From an uncultured Bacillota bacterium (GTDB lineage Bacteria > Bacillota_I > Bacilli_A > RFN20 > CAG-826), in contig CASEWT010000006.1 of assembly GCA_949291655.1 (NCBI GenBank), positions 1 through 32,528 on the forward strand: a DNA stretch of 32,528 bases. The letters are read 5' to 3'. This document shows, in pieces, positions 16,680 to 24,507 of the stretch; the first letter of the stretch is position 1, and each line of letters begins with the position of its first letter. The notes under the pieces were generated by a model, which was given only the letters and a program-made list of their open reading frames with translations, had not been told where the DNA came from and did no database searches. The position numbers were made by a program, and so were the translations under genes.

Positions 16680-17318
16680 TTACTCCTTCTTCTCCTCCTC
16701 CCAGCGGTAGTCCCGCCGGAGGAGCTTCTTCCGGCACTTCTCGTAGTCGGGGAAGGCCGAGCGAAGGAGGAGGTGGAAGCCTTTCTGGTGGTCGAAGAAG
16801 AAATGATGGGCGAGCTCATGGACGACGACCGAGTCGATGATGTGGGGATCGTAGGCCATAAGGGAGAGGGAATAGGTAATCTTATGGGTCTTCCGCGAGT
16901 TGCTCCCGAGGCGGGTGCTCATCTTCCTGACGCTCACGCGGTAGGGCTCATAGATATCGAGAATGGCCTCGTACTTCCTGGTCGCGGCGAGGACGTAGGC
17001 GTAGAAGGCCTTCCGCTCCTCCTTCTCGAGGGCTTGGGTCAAGGGATCGGGATAGAATTTCCCAAAGAAATAGTGGCCGTTCCCGCCCTCAGGAAGGGAA
17101 GAAGGCGCCTCGAGAAGGCGGAGAAGGCGAGGGGCGAGCTCCTCGGCCGCTTTCTGGATGGCGGCCATCGAAGTCCGATAGGGAGCCGAGACCTTAAGCG
17201 AGCGCCCCTCGCCCTTCCGGAAGGAAATCGAGCGGCATTTCCGGTAGGTCAAAGTCGCGGGGATATTCTCCCCGCGAAGGGAGACGGCGGTTTCGACGTT
17301 TGGATGCTTGCTAGCCAC
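16680..17318 (-). CDS. YgjP-like (DUF45/WLM) zinc metallopeptidase
   Basis: 212 residues. The family pattern is clear: an N-terminal beta part TLTYRKCRSISFRKGEGRSL, the central VSVRKMSTRLGSNSRKTHKI, and the metal motif VVHELAHHFFFDHQKGFHLLL (HELAH plus a downstream His). YgjP/DUF45 proteins are predicted zinc peptidases, often found with restriction or housekeeping genes; their substrate is unknown. The start is GTG at 17318. GAGGAG stands directly against the GTG, too close for a normal SD, while GATAAT lies 6 bases upstream, again pointing to a leaderless or nearly leaderless transcript. Confidence 0.9.
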   Translation of the reverse strand: MASKHPNVETAVSLRGENIPATLTYRKCRSISFRKGEGRSLKVSAPYRTSMAAIQKAAEELAPRLLRLLEAPSSLPEGGNGHYFFGKFYPDPLTQALEKEERKAFYAYVLAATRKYEAILDIYEPYRVSVRKMSTRLGSNSRKTHKITYSLSLMAYDPHIIDSVVVHELAHHFFFDHQKGFHLLLRSAFPDYEKCRKKLLRRDYRWEEEKKE

Positions 17319-17324
17319 CTCCTC

Positions 17325-17330
17325 ATTATC
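17325..17330 (-). promoter_or_regulatory. -10 box for the YgjP-like gene
   Basis: GATAAT on the minus strand ends 6 bases before the GTG start at 17318. There is no convincing -35. Confidence 0.4.
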
Positions 17331-17428
17331 CGATGAACAGGCCGGCGCTTCTAGGTTATTCGGGCTGGAGACCCAGCAAGAAGCTGCCGCCCTGCTACCG
17401 CGGATGAAAGAAAGTGGCGGACGGGCCT

Positions 17429-17577
17429 TCAGGAAGCCGAGAGGCTACCAAACAGCCTTTCGGCGTAGCGCTCGATGAGGCAGGTGGAAAACCCGAGGCT
17501 AACGCTCAAAAGGGCGGCCAATACCCCCCCCCGAACATTCCGATCCGCGCTTCCCGCTTCCTTCCGAGCCTTCTCAT
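17429..17577 (-). CDS. Small exported ORF with G9 run in the signal peptide; out of frame as read
   Basis: From the ATG at 17577: MRRLGRKREARIGMFGG, strongly basic, then nine G (17524-17532). As read, the frame goes to YWPPF and stops. Shifted by one base it gives a hydrophobic core VLAALLSVSLGFSTCLIE, then RYAERLFGSLSAS and a stop at 17429, for a product of about 48 residues. The core closely resembles that of the larger exported protein upstream of 15308 (LALGFSTFLI). Seven or ten G would be ON and nine is OFF. It has a good promoter (TTAACA-17-TATACA) 9 bases from the ATG and no SD. It could be a small signal-anchored protein or the surviving front of a lost larger gene. Confidence 0.5.
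17524..17532 (-). repeat. Second nine-G homopolymer in a signal-peptide coding sequence
   Basis: Nine consecutive G on the coding strand, in the same position relative to the signal peptide as the run at 15308-15316. Confidence 0.8.
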
Positions 17578-17586
17578 TTCCGCGTT

Positions 17587-17615
17587 TGTATAACCGTTAG
17601 GGTGCTGATTGTTAA
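17587..17615 (-). promoter_or_regulatory. Sigma-A-type promoter of the small exported ORF
   Basis: -35 TTAACA (17610-17615) and -10 TATACA (17587-17592) on the minus strand, separated by exactly 17 bases. The ATG begins 9 bases after the -10 box, so the leader would be 0-3 bases. Confidence 0.65.
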
Positions 17616-17774
17616 CAACGTTTGCCCAGAATGGGGGCATGGAGGCTGCCATCAAAAGCAGTTATCCCTTTTCAAGGCCAAAGGGCCAATAGGCCGAGGC
17701 GGCGATTTGCCTAAGCAAAGAATGGAAAAGCGTCCCCGTTTGCCTTATCCTTTTCGGGCAAAGGACCAGGTACT

Positions 17775-18638
17775 ATGGACAAGATTCTCGTTTCGGCTTG
17801 CTTGCTCGGGGAAAAGACCCGCTACGACGGTAAGGACAACCTCGACGAATCCTTGTTCAAGAAGCTTTCGGCCCACTACGAGATCGTCCCCTTCTGCCCC
17901 GAGGTCGAGGGCGGGCTTCCGATTCCCCGCCCCAAAAGCGAGATCGTCGGGGGAAGGGTCATGAACGAGAAGGGGGAAGACGTCACTTCCCACTTCGTCC
18001 GGGGCGCTGAGAAGGCCGTTGAGGTGTGCCGCTTCCTCGGGATCGGGATCGCCATCCTTAAGGACGGCTCGCCCTCCTGCGGGCCGCGGAAGGTCTACGA
18101 CGGGAAGTTCGCCGGGAACAAGATCGACGGACTTGGGGTCACGGCCCGGAAGCTCATCGAGGCCGGGGTCAAGGTCTATGCCGAAACCGACGCCCTCGAC
18201 TTCCTTTTCCCCGAGCGGAAAGTCGACGAGCGCCCCTACTCCAAGGAAAACCCGGCCGCCAAGAAGCGGCTCGAGGAAAGGAAGAAGCTCCGGAGCCGCG
18301 GGAAGGAAGGCTTCCGCTCTGAGCGGGCCTCGCATGAGGGAGAACGGAAGGAAGGATTCTCCGCTAGGGGCTTCAAGAAGGACTTCAAGGGCTCCCGCCC
18401 CTTCCGCGGGAAAGGCGGCTACAAGGGGAAGGAAGGTTCCTTCCGCTCGAAGGAGGGTTCCCCCTCCAAGGGGCCGGGAAAGGGCTCCTTCCGCGGCAAG
18501 AAGGCCTTCCGGGGCCCGGAAAGGGAAGGAAGCGGCGCCAAGAAGAACTACGGGAGCAAGAAGAAATTCTTCTATTCGTCCAAAGGGAAAACCGGGAGCC
18601 GGACGGGCTCCTTCGCCCGAAAGAAGAAGGAACAATGA
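17775..18638 (+). CDS. DUF523 (TudS-like) iron-sulfur protein with a basic low-complexity tail
   Basis: 287 residues. Residues 1-~150 are a DUF523 domain with its three conserved cysteines: VSACLLGEKTRYDG, FCPEVEGGLPIPR and KDGSPSCGPRKVYDG. A characterised relative, TudS, is a [4Fe-4S] 2-thiouracil desulfurase, so a role in sulfur removal from thionucleobases is possible. Residues ~150-287 are an unusual tail made almost only of K, R, G, S, F and E (for example FKGSRPFRGKGGYKGKEG), like the RNA-binding tails of DEAD-box helicases. The usual family length is about 140-160 residues, so the tail nearly doubles the protein. The start ATG has an SD (AAAGGA, 9 bases away) that can be folded into a hairpin. 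The stop overlaps the next gene by ATGA. Confidence 0.85.
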   Translation: MDKILVSACLLGEKTRYDGKDNLDESLFKKLSAHYEIVPFCPEVEGGLPIPRPKSEIVGGRVMNEKGEDVTSHFVRGAEKAVEVCRFLGIGIAILKDGSPSCGPRKVYDGKFAGNKIDGLGVTARKLIEAGVKVYAETDALDFLFPERKVDERPYSKENPAAKKRLEERKKLRSRGKEGFRSERASHEGERKEGFSARGFKKDFKGSRPFRGKGGYKGKEGSFRSKEGSPSKGPGKGSFRGKKAFRGPEREGSGAKKNYGSKKKFFYSSKGKTGSRTGSFARKKKEQ

Positions 18639-19135
18639 AGGGCCTTCGCCTCTACGTGAGCGCCGGGATATTGGCCGCGCTCGCCTTTTTGGGTGCCTCC
18701 TACCTCTCGATTCCCTATGCCGGCGGGGGCTACTTCAACTTCGGGGACATCGTCATCCTCCTTTCCGCCGGGCTTCTCGGCCCCTATGCCGGAGCCTTCG
18801 TCGGGGCGGTCGGAGGCGGCTTGGCCGACCTTTCCCTCGGGATGGCGGTCTTCGCCCCCTTCTCCGTCCTCGCCAAAGCCGGTCTCGCCTTCCTCGCCGG
18901 GCTCTTCGCCCGCCTCTTCAAAAAGAAGGGCCTCGGCTTCCTCCTCGGGGGCTTCCTCGGCGGGATTTTCGAGGTGCTCGTCTATTTCCTCGCCTATCTC
19001 GCCCTCTACGGGACGATATCGATTTCCTCCCTCTTCGATTCCCTCCAAGCCTACGGCTCCCTCGCCGTCTCCTATCCCCTTCTCCTTCTCCTCAGGCGCA
19101 TCCTCCCGAAGGAGTGGTTTGCCGAAAAGGAGTAG
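18635..19135 (+). CDS. ECF transporter S component (substrate-binding membrane subunit)
   Basis: 166 residues, almost wholly hydrophobic with about six membrane segments. GGYFNFGDIVILLSAGLLGPYAG followed by GGGLADLSLGMAVFAPFSVLAKAG is the typical ECF S-component signature (PF07155-like group). The S subunit binds a vitamin or precursor and docks on a shared EcfAA'T energising module encoded elsewhere. The substrate cannot be told from sequence. Its ATG overlaps the stop of the DUF523 gene (ATGA), so the two are co-translated. A desulfurase-like enzyme next to a vitamin/nucleobase-type transporter suggests they may handle a related, possibly sulfur-containing, compound; this is inference. Confidence 0.8.
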   Translation: MKGLRLYVSAGILAALAFLGASYLSIPYAGGGYFNFGDIVILLSAGLLGPYAGAFVGAVGGGLADLSLGMAVFAPFSVLAKAGLAFLAGLFARLFKKKGLGFLLGGFLGGIFEVLVYFLAYLALYGTISISSLFDSLQAYGSLAVSYPLLLLLRRILPKEWFAEKE

Positions 19136-19174
19136 CAAAAGCCCCTTCCTTTCCCGGAAAACGGCCAATCTGCC

Positions 19175-19203
19175 TTGATGGTTGGCAAGGGACAACCTAT
19201 CAT
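19175..19203 (+). promoter_or_regulatory. Promoter of the ABC exporter operon
   Basis: -35 TTGATG (19175-19180) and -10 TATCAT (19198-19203) with a 17-base spacer. The in-frame GTG at 19212 is 8 bases after the -10 box, so the transcript would begin at or 1-2 bases before the start codon. Confidence 0.65.
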
Positions 19204-19211
19204 TCAGCCAA

Positions 19212-21011
19212 GTGAAAGACTTCGCCAAGACCCTCTACCGCATAACGAAGGGATACCTCCCGCTCCTCATCTGGTCGCTCCTCGCCCAGGTGGCGATGAT
19301 TTTCTTCAACGTCTTCGCCGTCTTCCTCCTCCAGGTCCTCGTCGATAGCCTCACTTCCCTCGAAAGTTTGACCGAGGGGGTTTCCTTCCTCGAGGAGGGG
19401 GTCATCTGGCTTCTTACCGGGGGCCGGGGAGCCGCCTACCTTTACGCCAACCGGGCCTACATCATGCCCTTTTCCATTTTGTCCGCCGGCATCCTCCTCG
19501 CCCTCGCGACTTCCCTCCGGATGATGCTTAGGAGCTATCTTTCGAGCGGGGTCAACGGGTCGATGCAGTGCGTCCTTTTCTCCCACCTCGAGCGCCTCCC
19601 CTACCCCTATTTCAAGCGGAGCAAGGCCGGAGACCTCATCCAGACCTGCACCCGGGACATCGACGTCCTCCGCCGCTTCCTCATCCTCGACCTCGGGAAC
19701 TTCAACTACACCTTCTGGATGCTCCTTTTCTGCCTCCTCGTCCTCTTTGCCCTTTCCTGGAAGCTGGCCCTGGTGAGCATCTCTCTCCTCCCGGCCATGT
19801 TCGTCTACTCCTTCTTCCTCATCAAGAAGGTCCGGAAGCGTTACCGGGCGACCGACGATAGCGAGGCCGTCCTCACCGACAAGATCAACGAGAACCTCCT
19901 CGCCGCCCGGATCATCAAGGCCTACGGGGCCGAGCGCCGGGAAATCGGGAGCTTTTCCCTCCTCCTCGACGACTACAAGGCCAAGTTCATCGCCTGGAGC
20001 CGCCTCAGCGGCTTCTTCTTCGGCAGCAGCGACGTCTTCGTCTTCGGGAGCAAGCTCCTCTCCCTCCTTTATAGCGCCTACCTCATCTTTGATGGGGAAA
20101 TCGGGGCCGGTACCCTCGTCGTCGCCTTCCTCCTCATCGACATGATGGTCTGGCCGGTCCGCGACACGGCGACCTCCCTCTCGAACATGGGGCGCTACCT
20201 CGCTTCGGCCGACCGGGTAAGGGAAATCCTCGACGAGGAGGAAGAAGACGTCGATAGCGGCCTCACCCCGGTCGTCAAGGGCGAGGTCGTCTTCGAGGAC
20301 GTCCGCTTCCATTACCCCGATAGCGACCTCGACATGATCGACGGGGTCTCCTTCCGGGTAAAGCCGGGCTCTTCCCTCGCCATCATGGGGCGGACCGGGG
20401 CCGGGAAAAGCACCCTCGCTTACCTTTTGACCCGCCTCTACGACTACGACGGGGGACACATCTATCTCGACGGGACGGAAATCACGAAGATCGCCAAGCA
20501 CCACCTCCGGCGGAACGTCATGCCGGTCCTCCAAGACCCCTTCCTCTTCTCGAAGTCGGTGGCCGAGAACATCAAGATGGCCCGGCCCGACGCCTCGATG
20601 GAGGAGGTCAAGAAAGCCGTGAGGATGGCCTCCCTCGAAGAGACCCTGTCGCGCCTTGAAAGGGGCTACGACACCCCGGTCGGGGAAAAGGGAACCTCCC
20701 TTTCCGGCGGGCAAAAGCAACGGGTGGCCATCGCCCGGACGCTTCTGGCCTCCTCCCCGGTCCTCGTCCTCGACGACTCCTTGAGCGCCGTCGACACGGC
20801 GACCGATTTGAAAATCCGGGAAAACCTCGCCGCCATGGCGAAGAAGCCGACCACCATCATCGTCACCCACCGGGTGATGACGGCCAAGGACTGCGACTAC
20901 ATCATCGTCCTCGACGGCGGGAAGATCGCCGAGGAAGGGACCCACGAGGAGCTCCTCCGGCGGCCGGGGCTCTACCATACGATTGCCGCCATCCAGGGGA
21001 AAATGGCATGA
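19212..21011 (+). CDS. Heterodimeric ABC exporter, subunit with degenerate ATP site
   Basis: About 599 residues: a six-helix ABC-exporter membrane domain (~1-310) fused to an ATPase domain. Walker A MGRTGAGKSTLAYLL, Q-loop VLQDPFLFS, signature LSGGQKQRVAIA, Walker B VLVLDDSLSAVD and switch VTHRV. In the Walker B the catalytic Glu is Asp, as in the degenerate site of TM287/288- and BmrCD-type heterodimers, while its LSGGQ is intact. The GTG at 19212 is preferred because it follows a good promoter by 8 bases; a longer version from a TTG at 19182 would begin inside the promoter spacer. The stop overlaps the partner gene (ATGA). The substrate is unknown: multidrug, lipid or peptide. Confidence 0.93.
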   Translation: MKDFAKTLYRITKGYLPLLIWSLLAQVAMIFFNVFAVFLLQVLVDSLTSLESLTEGVSFLEEGVIWLLTGGRGAAYLYANRAYIMPFSILSAGILLALATSLRMMLRSYLSSGVNGSMQCVLFSHLERLPYPYFKRSKAGDLIQTCTRDIDVLRRFLILDLGNFNYTFWMLLFCLLVLFALSWKLALVSISLLPAMFVYSFFLIKKVRKRYRATDDSEAVLTDKINENLLAARIIKAYGAERREIGSFSLLLDDYKAKFIAWSRLSGFFFGSSDVFVFGSKLLSLLYSAYLIFDGEIGAGTLVVAFLLIDMMVWPVRDTATSLSNMGRYLASADRVREILDEEEEDVDSGLTPVVKGEVVFEDVRFHYPDSDLDMIDGVSFRVKPGSSLAIMGRTGAGKSTLAYLLTRLYDYDGGHIYLDGTEITKIAKHHLRRNVMPVLQDPFLFSKSVAENIKMARPDASMEEVKKAVRMASLEETLSRLERGYDTPVGEKGTSLSGGQKQRVAIARTLLASSPVLVLDDSLSAVDTATDLKIRENLAAMAKKPTTIIVTHRVMTAKDCDYIIVLDGGKIAEEGTHEELLRRPGLYHTIAAIQGKMA

Positions 21012-22942
21012 GAACGCTCGAAGAGGAAAAACTGCCCGAGAAACTGAACCTCCGGATCTGGCTACGGATGGGCAAATACGTCCTGAATAGCCTCCCGGTC
21101 CTTTTCCTCATCGTCGTCTCGATGCTTTTCACGGCCTTCTACGACGCGAGCTTCGTCCCGGTCATGAATGCCGCCCTCACCGGGGCCGTGCCCCTCCTTT
21201 CTAGCGCCAGCGACTTCTGGACTTGTCAAATCCCGGTTTCCTTTGTCTCCGGGGTCCTCGAGGGTACGTTATCGATGGGGGCAATCGTCCTCCTCGAGAT
21301 CGGGGCCATCCTCCTCCGCTCCGTCTCCATCTTCGTCACCTTCTACTGCACCTCCTACCTCGGGATGAAGATCATGGCCGGCCTCCGCTCGGACACCTTC
21401 GCCCACGTCCAGGAGCTTTCCTTCGCCTATTTCGATAAGAACAACTCCGGCTGGCTCATCGCCCGGATGAACAACGACACCTCGGCCATCGGGGACGTCC
21501 TCAGCAACGACATCGTCAACGTCTTCTGGGCGGCCTTCGACATCGCCTTCGTCCTCGTCACGATGTTCGGGCGGGACGTCCTCCTTTCCCTCATCCTCCT
21601 TTGCTCGATCCCGGTCATGGCCATCTTCGTCCCCCTCTTCGAGCGGGCCGTCCTCAAAAGGTGGCGGGCGGCGAGGAACGCCTACAGCTACTTCGTCGGC
21701 TACCTCGCCGAGGCCATCAACGGCTCGAAGACGGTCAAGACCCTCGGGATCGAGCGGGAAGTCGAGAGCGAGGCGAAAGAAATCGTCGACGACATCAAGG
21801 GGAAGCGCCTAAAGGCCAACCGCCTCGACGCCCTCTTCTCCCCCTTCGTCACCGTCCTCAGCCAAACGATGGTCAGCATCGTCGCGGCCGTCGGGATCTA
21901 CCTCATCGGGGCTTCGGAAAACGAGGCCGAGACGGTCGCGACCGTCGTCATGTTCGTCGGCTTCGTCGGGCAGATCTACTCCCCGATCCAGCGCCTCAGC
22001 GAGATCTTCTCCGACTTCATGGCCAACCAGGCCGGGGCCGAGAAGGTCGCCCAGCTCCTCGACGCCAAGGTCGACATCGTCGACCGGGAAGACGTCGTAA
22101 GGAAGTACGGGACGATCCTCGAGCCAAAGGAGGAAAGCTACGTTCCCCTCGACGGGGACATCGTCTTCGACCGCGTCTCCTTCTCCTACGTACCGGGGAC
22201 CGAGGTCATCCACGGCCTCTCCCTCACCGTGAAGGAAGGGACTTCCCTTGCCATCGTCGGGGAGACCGGAAGCGGGAAATCGACGATGGTCAATCTCCTT
22301 TGCCGCTTCTATCAGCCGAGCGAAGGGCGGATCCTCATCGGGGGGAAGGACTATCTCGACTACTCCCTCGGGTGCCTTAGGAGCAACATCGGCTACGTCC
22401 AGCAGACCCCCTTCGTCTTCGCGGCTACCTATTTCGAGAACATCGCCTACGGGGCTCCGGGAGCGAGCCTCGAGGAAGTCCGGGAAGCCGCCCGCTTCGT
22501 CGGGATCGACGCTTTCATCATGGCCCAGAGCAAAGGCTACGACACCTTCCTGACCGACGGGGGCTCTTCCCTGAGCGAGGGGCAGAAGCAACTCATCTCC
22601 TTTGCCCGGGCGCTTCTTAGGAACCCCCGCCTCCTCATCCTCGACGAGGCGACGAGCTCGATCGACACGATGAGCGAGCAAGCCATCCAGAAGGCCCTCG
22701 GGAAGATCTTGAAGGGGCGGACTTCGATCACCATCGCCCACCGCCTTTCGACCATCGTCGATAGCGACCGGATCCTCGTCATGGAAAAGGGAAGGATCGT
22801 CGAGGACGGGACCCACAAGGAGCTCCTCGAGAAGAAGGGAGCCTACCACCGCCTCTACATGAACCAGTTCCAGGACCTCTCGGTCTCGAGCCAGCTCGAA
22901 ACCTACGAGAAGGACATCCTCGGAAAGGGCGTCAAGCTGTAG
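21008..22942 (+). CDS. Heterodimeric ABC exporter, subunit with catalytic ATP site
   Basis: 644 residues: membrane domain (~1-360), then ATPase domain with Walker A VGETGSGKSTMVNLL, Q-loop YVQQTPFVF, signature LSEGQKQLISFA, Walker B LLILDEATSSID with the catalytic Glu, and switch IAHRLS. Its signature deviates (LSEGQ instead of LSGGQ), exactly complementary to the first subunit. The pair therefore has one working site (this Walker A/B plus the partner's LSGGQ) and one degenerate site, the arrangement of heterodimeric multidrug exporters. It is translationally coupled to the first subunit by a 4-base overlap and ends at a strong terminator. Confidence 0.95.
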   Translation: MRTLEEEKLPEKLNLRIWLRMGKYVLNSLPVLFLIVVSMLFTAFYDASFVPVMNAALTGAVPLLSSASDFWTCQIPVSFVSGVLEGTLSMGAIVLLEIGAILLRSVSIFVTFYCTSYLGMKIMAGLRSDTFAHVQELSFAYFDKNNSGWLIARMNNDTSAIGDVLSNDIVNVFWAAFDIAFVLVTMFGRDVLLSLILLCSIPVMAIFVPLFERAVLKRWRAARNAYSYFVGYLAEAINGSKTVKTLGIEREVESEAKEIVDDIKGKRLKANRLDALFSPFVTVLSQTMVSIVAAVGIYLIGASENEAETVATVVMFVGFVGQIYSPIQRLSEIFSDFMANQAGAEKVAQLLDAKVDIVDREDVVRKYGTILEPKEESYVPLDGDIVFDRVSFSYVPGTEVIHGLSLTVKEGTSLAIVGETGSGKSTMVNLLCRFYQPSEGRILIGGKDYLDYSLGCLRSNIGYVQQTPFVFAATYFENIAYGAPGASLEEVREAARFVGIDAFIMAQSKGYDTFLTDGGSSLSEGQKQLISFARALLRNPRLLILDEATSSIDTMSEQAIQKALGKILKGRTSITIAHRLSTIVDSDRILVMEKGRIVEDGTHKELLEKKGAYHRLYMNQFQDLSVSSQLETYEKDILGKGVKL

Positions 22943-22954
22943 GCAAAATATCGA

Positions 22955-22982
22955 AAAAGGCCGGCAAAAGGCCGGCCTATTT
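22955..22982. terminator. Bidirectional terminator between exporter and AbiE operons
   Basis: AGGCCGGC-aaaag-GCCGGCCT (22958-22978), flanked by five A before and ATTTT after. It lies between the convergent stops at 22942 and 22999. Confidence 0.85.
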
Positions 22983-22998
22983 TCGGTTTTCCTTCCTT

Positions 22999-23868
22999 TC
23001 AAGCTTCTACGAGCCCTTCGACGATCGAGGAAAAGAAATCCTTTTCGAAGTAGGAAAGGGAAGTGCCGGGCTTAAGGAAAGCCTCGACGTCCTCCCGCGC
23101 CTCCCGCCAGTCGACGAGGGCAAAGCGTTCCCGAAGCATGGCCTTGACGTCTTCGATGCGAAGGCGATCGCCTTCGTAGAGGCCGGTTTGCTTCAGCTTG
23201 TTCTCGAGATAGGCCATGTTGACCTTGGTGCCCAGTCCCAAAAGATAGGCCAGATCGTAGAAGTCGCGCCCTTTGACGCGCCCATGCCATTGCCTAGCAA
23301 GGCAAGCCGCCAGCTTGCCGGCGAAAAGGGACGGACGGTCAAGGACCCGCATCTTGTAGGGAAAAGGAAAGGCCCGGAAGGCCGGTCCGGAGGCAAACCC
23401 CAAAGCCGGGCGCTCGTCGCATTCGATTTTGATTTTGAGCTTCTGATCGGGATTCACGCCCCTGCTGCTCGATTCGCCGAAGAAGAGAGCCAAAGCATCG
23501 GCGAGGTTAACGGATACGAATCCCGACATTATGTTGCTTGGGCCCTTCTTCTCCTTGATAGAGAGATCGATCGGGAGGTCGACTCCGCAGGAGAGGAAAC
23601 TCCGCCTGATGCTCGGGAAGGCCTGATCGATCCTGGCGGAGCCTTCGGGCGAAAGAAGGGTGAAATCCAAATCCTCGGAAAAGCGCGGAAGGTTAACGAA
23701 AAGGCGAAGGGCCGTTCCGCCGTAAAATCCGGCCCGGTCGAAAAAGGAGGCTTCGGATAGGCCGAACAAAACGATTTCCTGAAAAACTTCCCTGATAGCG
23801 AATGCCTTCGCATCCAAACCGGCGTTTCGATATTCTTCAAAACGCGACGACAAACCCTCGTTCACCAC
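22999..23868 (-). CDS. abiEii: AbiEii-type nucleotidyltransferase toxin
   Basis: 289 residues. The AbiEii nucleotidyltransferase signature is clear: YGGTALRLFVNLPRFSEDLDF (GG plus DxD), then KIKIECDERPALG and the C-terminal LFAGKLAACLARQWHGRVKGRDFYDLAYLL that marks the family. AbiEii transfers nucleotides (GTP-dependent in studied members) and arrests growth on phage infection; AbiEi represses the operon. Start GTG at 23868, with a second GTG at 23865 whose GTGA overlap with the AbiEi stop is equally plausible; the SD AAAGGAGG lies 9-12 bases before. A decayed copy of its C-terminal region lies at 24805-24900. Confidence 0.93.
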   Translation of the reverse strand: MVNEGLSSRFEEYRNAGLDAKAFAIREVFQEIVLFGLSEASFFDRAGFYGGTALRLFVNLPRFSEDLDFTLLSPEGSARIDQAFPSIRRSFLSCGVDLPIDLSIKEKKGPSNIMSGFVSVNLADALALFFGESSSRGVNPDQKLKIKIECDERPALGFASGPAFRAFPFPYKMRVLDRPSLFAGKLAACLARQWHGRVKGRDFYDLAYLLGLGTKVNMAYLENKLKQTGLYEGDRLRIEDVKAMLRERFALVDWREAREDVEAFLKPGTSLSYFEKDFFSSIVEGLVEA

Positions 23869-24458
23869 GTGATGTTGCCTCCTTTCGCGAGCATCTCGGT
23901 CAAGAGAGAGATGTTCCGGCTCCGGTAATAAGAGCCGTACGCGACCAGTTTGGCTTTGTCGAGATTTCGAAATTGCTCCTCGTCGATCCGGAGATCGGCG
24001 AAAAGAAGGTCCTTCAGTTGTTTCAAAGAGCCGACCCCGCGAAGGGCATAAAGCTTGTCGAGGAGCGCCTTTTCCGGGCTAGCTATCTTATATGGGATCC
24101 CCTTGGCCTCCATGTCCAGGAGGCCAAAGGGAAAAGCCTCGACCGGAACATCCCTGTAACGGAAGGTTCCAAAAGGAGTCTGATACTCTTTCCTCCGCCT
24201 TTTGAGGCAAGTGGCCGAAACAACGCTAAGCGTTCTTTCGGGAATCAGGCCGTAAAAGGAAAGGGCCGTCTCGAAAGATATGTACGAGGGACCGTAAATA
24301 TAAGGGGCTAGAGAAAAGGGATCGACATGCCGGTCGTCGCTATAAAGGCCATGGGTAACCGGAAAGAGGTTCCCTCGCTTAACCTCGGTTTCGATTTTGG
24401 CCCCTGAGTTAACGTAATCCAGATATTTCAGATGCAAGTCGCCCGTCGAATAAAGCAT
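23862..24458 (-). CDS. abiEi: AbiEi-type antitoxin and autorepressor
   Basis: 198 residues. The pattern fits AbiEi: an N-terminal winged-helix-like part (YLDYVNSGAKIETEVKRGNLFPVTHGLYSDD), then YIYGPSYISFETALSFYGLIPE, the antitoxin core FRYRDVPVEAFPFG, and ASPEKALLDKLYALRG. It neutralises AbiEii (type IV) and binds inverted repeats in its own promoter. Start ATG at 24458 is set by SD GGAG 6 bases upstream; a TTG start 7 codons earlier would sit inside the promoter. The N-terminus does not look like a typical zinc-binding motif. It overlaps the toxin gene by 4-7 bases. Confidence 0.9.
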   Translation of the reverse strand: MLYSTGDLHLKYLDYVNSGAKIETEVKRGNLFPVTHGLYSDDRHVDPFSLAPYIYGPSYISFETALSFYGLIPERTLSVVSATCLKRRRKEYQTPFGTFRYRDVPVEAFPFGLLDMEAKGIPYKIASPEKALLDKLYALRGVGSLKQLKDLLFADLRIDEEQFRNLDKAKLVAYGSYYRSRNISLLTEMLAKGGNITW

Positions 24459-24478
24459 ATATTTCTCCAGATAACCCA

Positions 24479-24507
24479 AATATATTGGTTTTTTTAGAGC
24501 AAATCAA
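24479..24507 (-). promoter_or_regulatory. AbiE promoter with overlapping CCAA/TTGG inverted repeat
   Basis: -35 TTGATT (24502-24507), 17-base spacer, -10 TATATT (24479-24484) on the minus strand. A short inverted repeat CCAA-tatat-TTGG (24476-24488) covers the -10 box, a fitting place for AbiEi autoregulation; operator identity is inferred. Confidence 0.7.

Noticed and set aside
19200-20978. 592-codon minus-strand open frame across the ABC exporter
   Set aside because: Shadow of the coding strand; composition typical of antisense of CTC/GTC/ATC codons and no domain.
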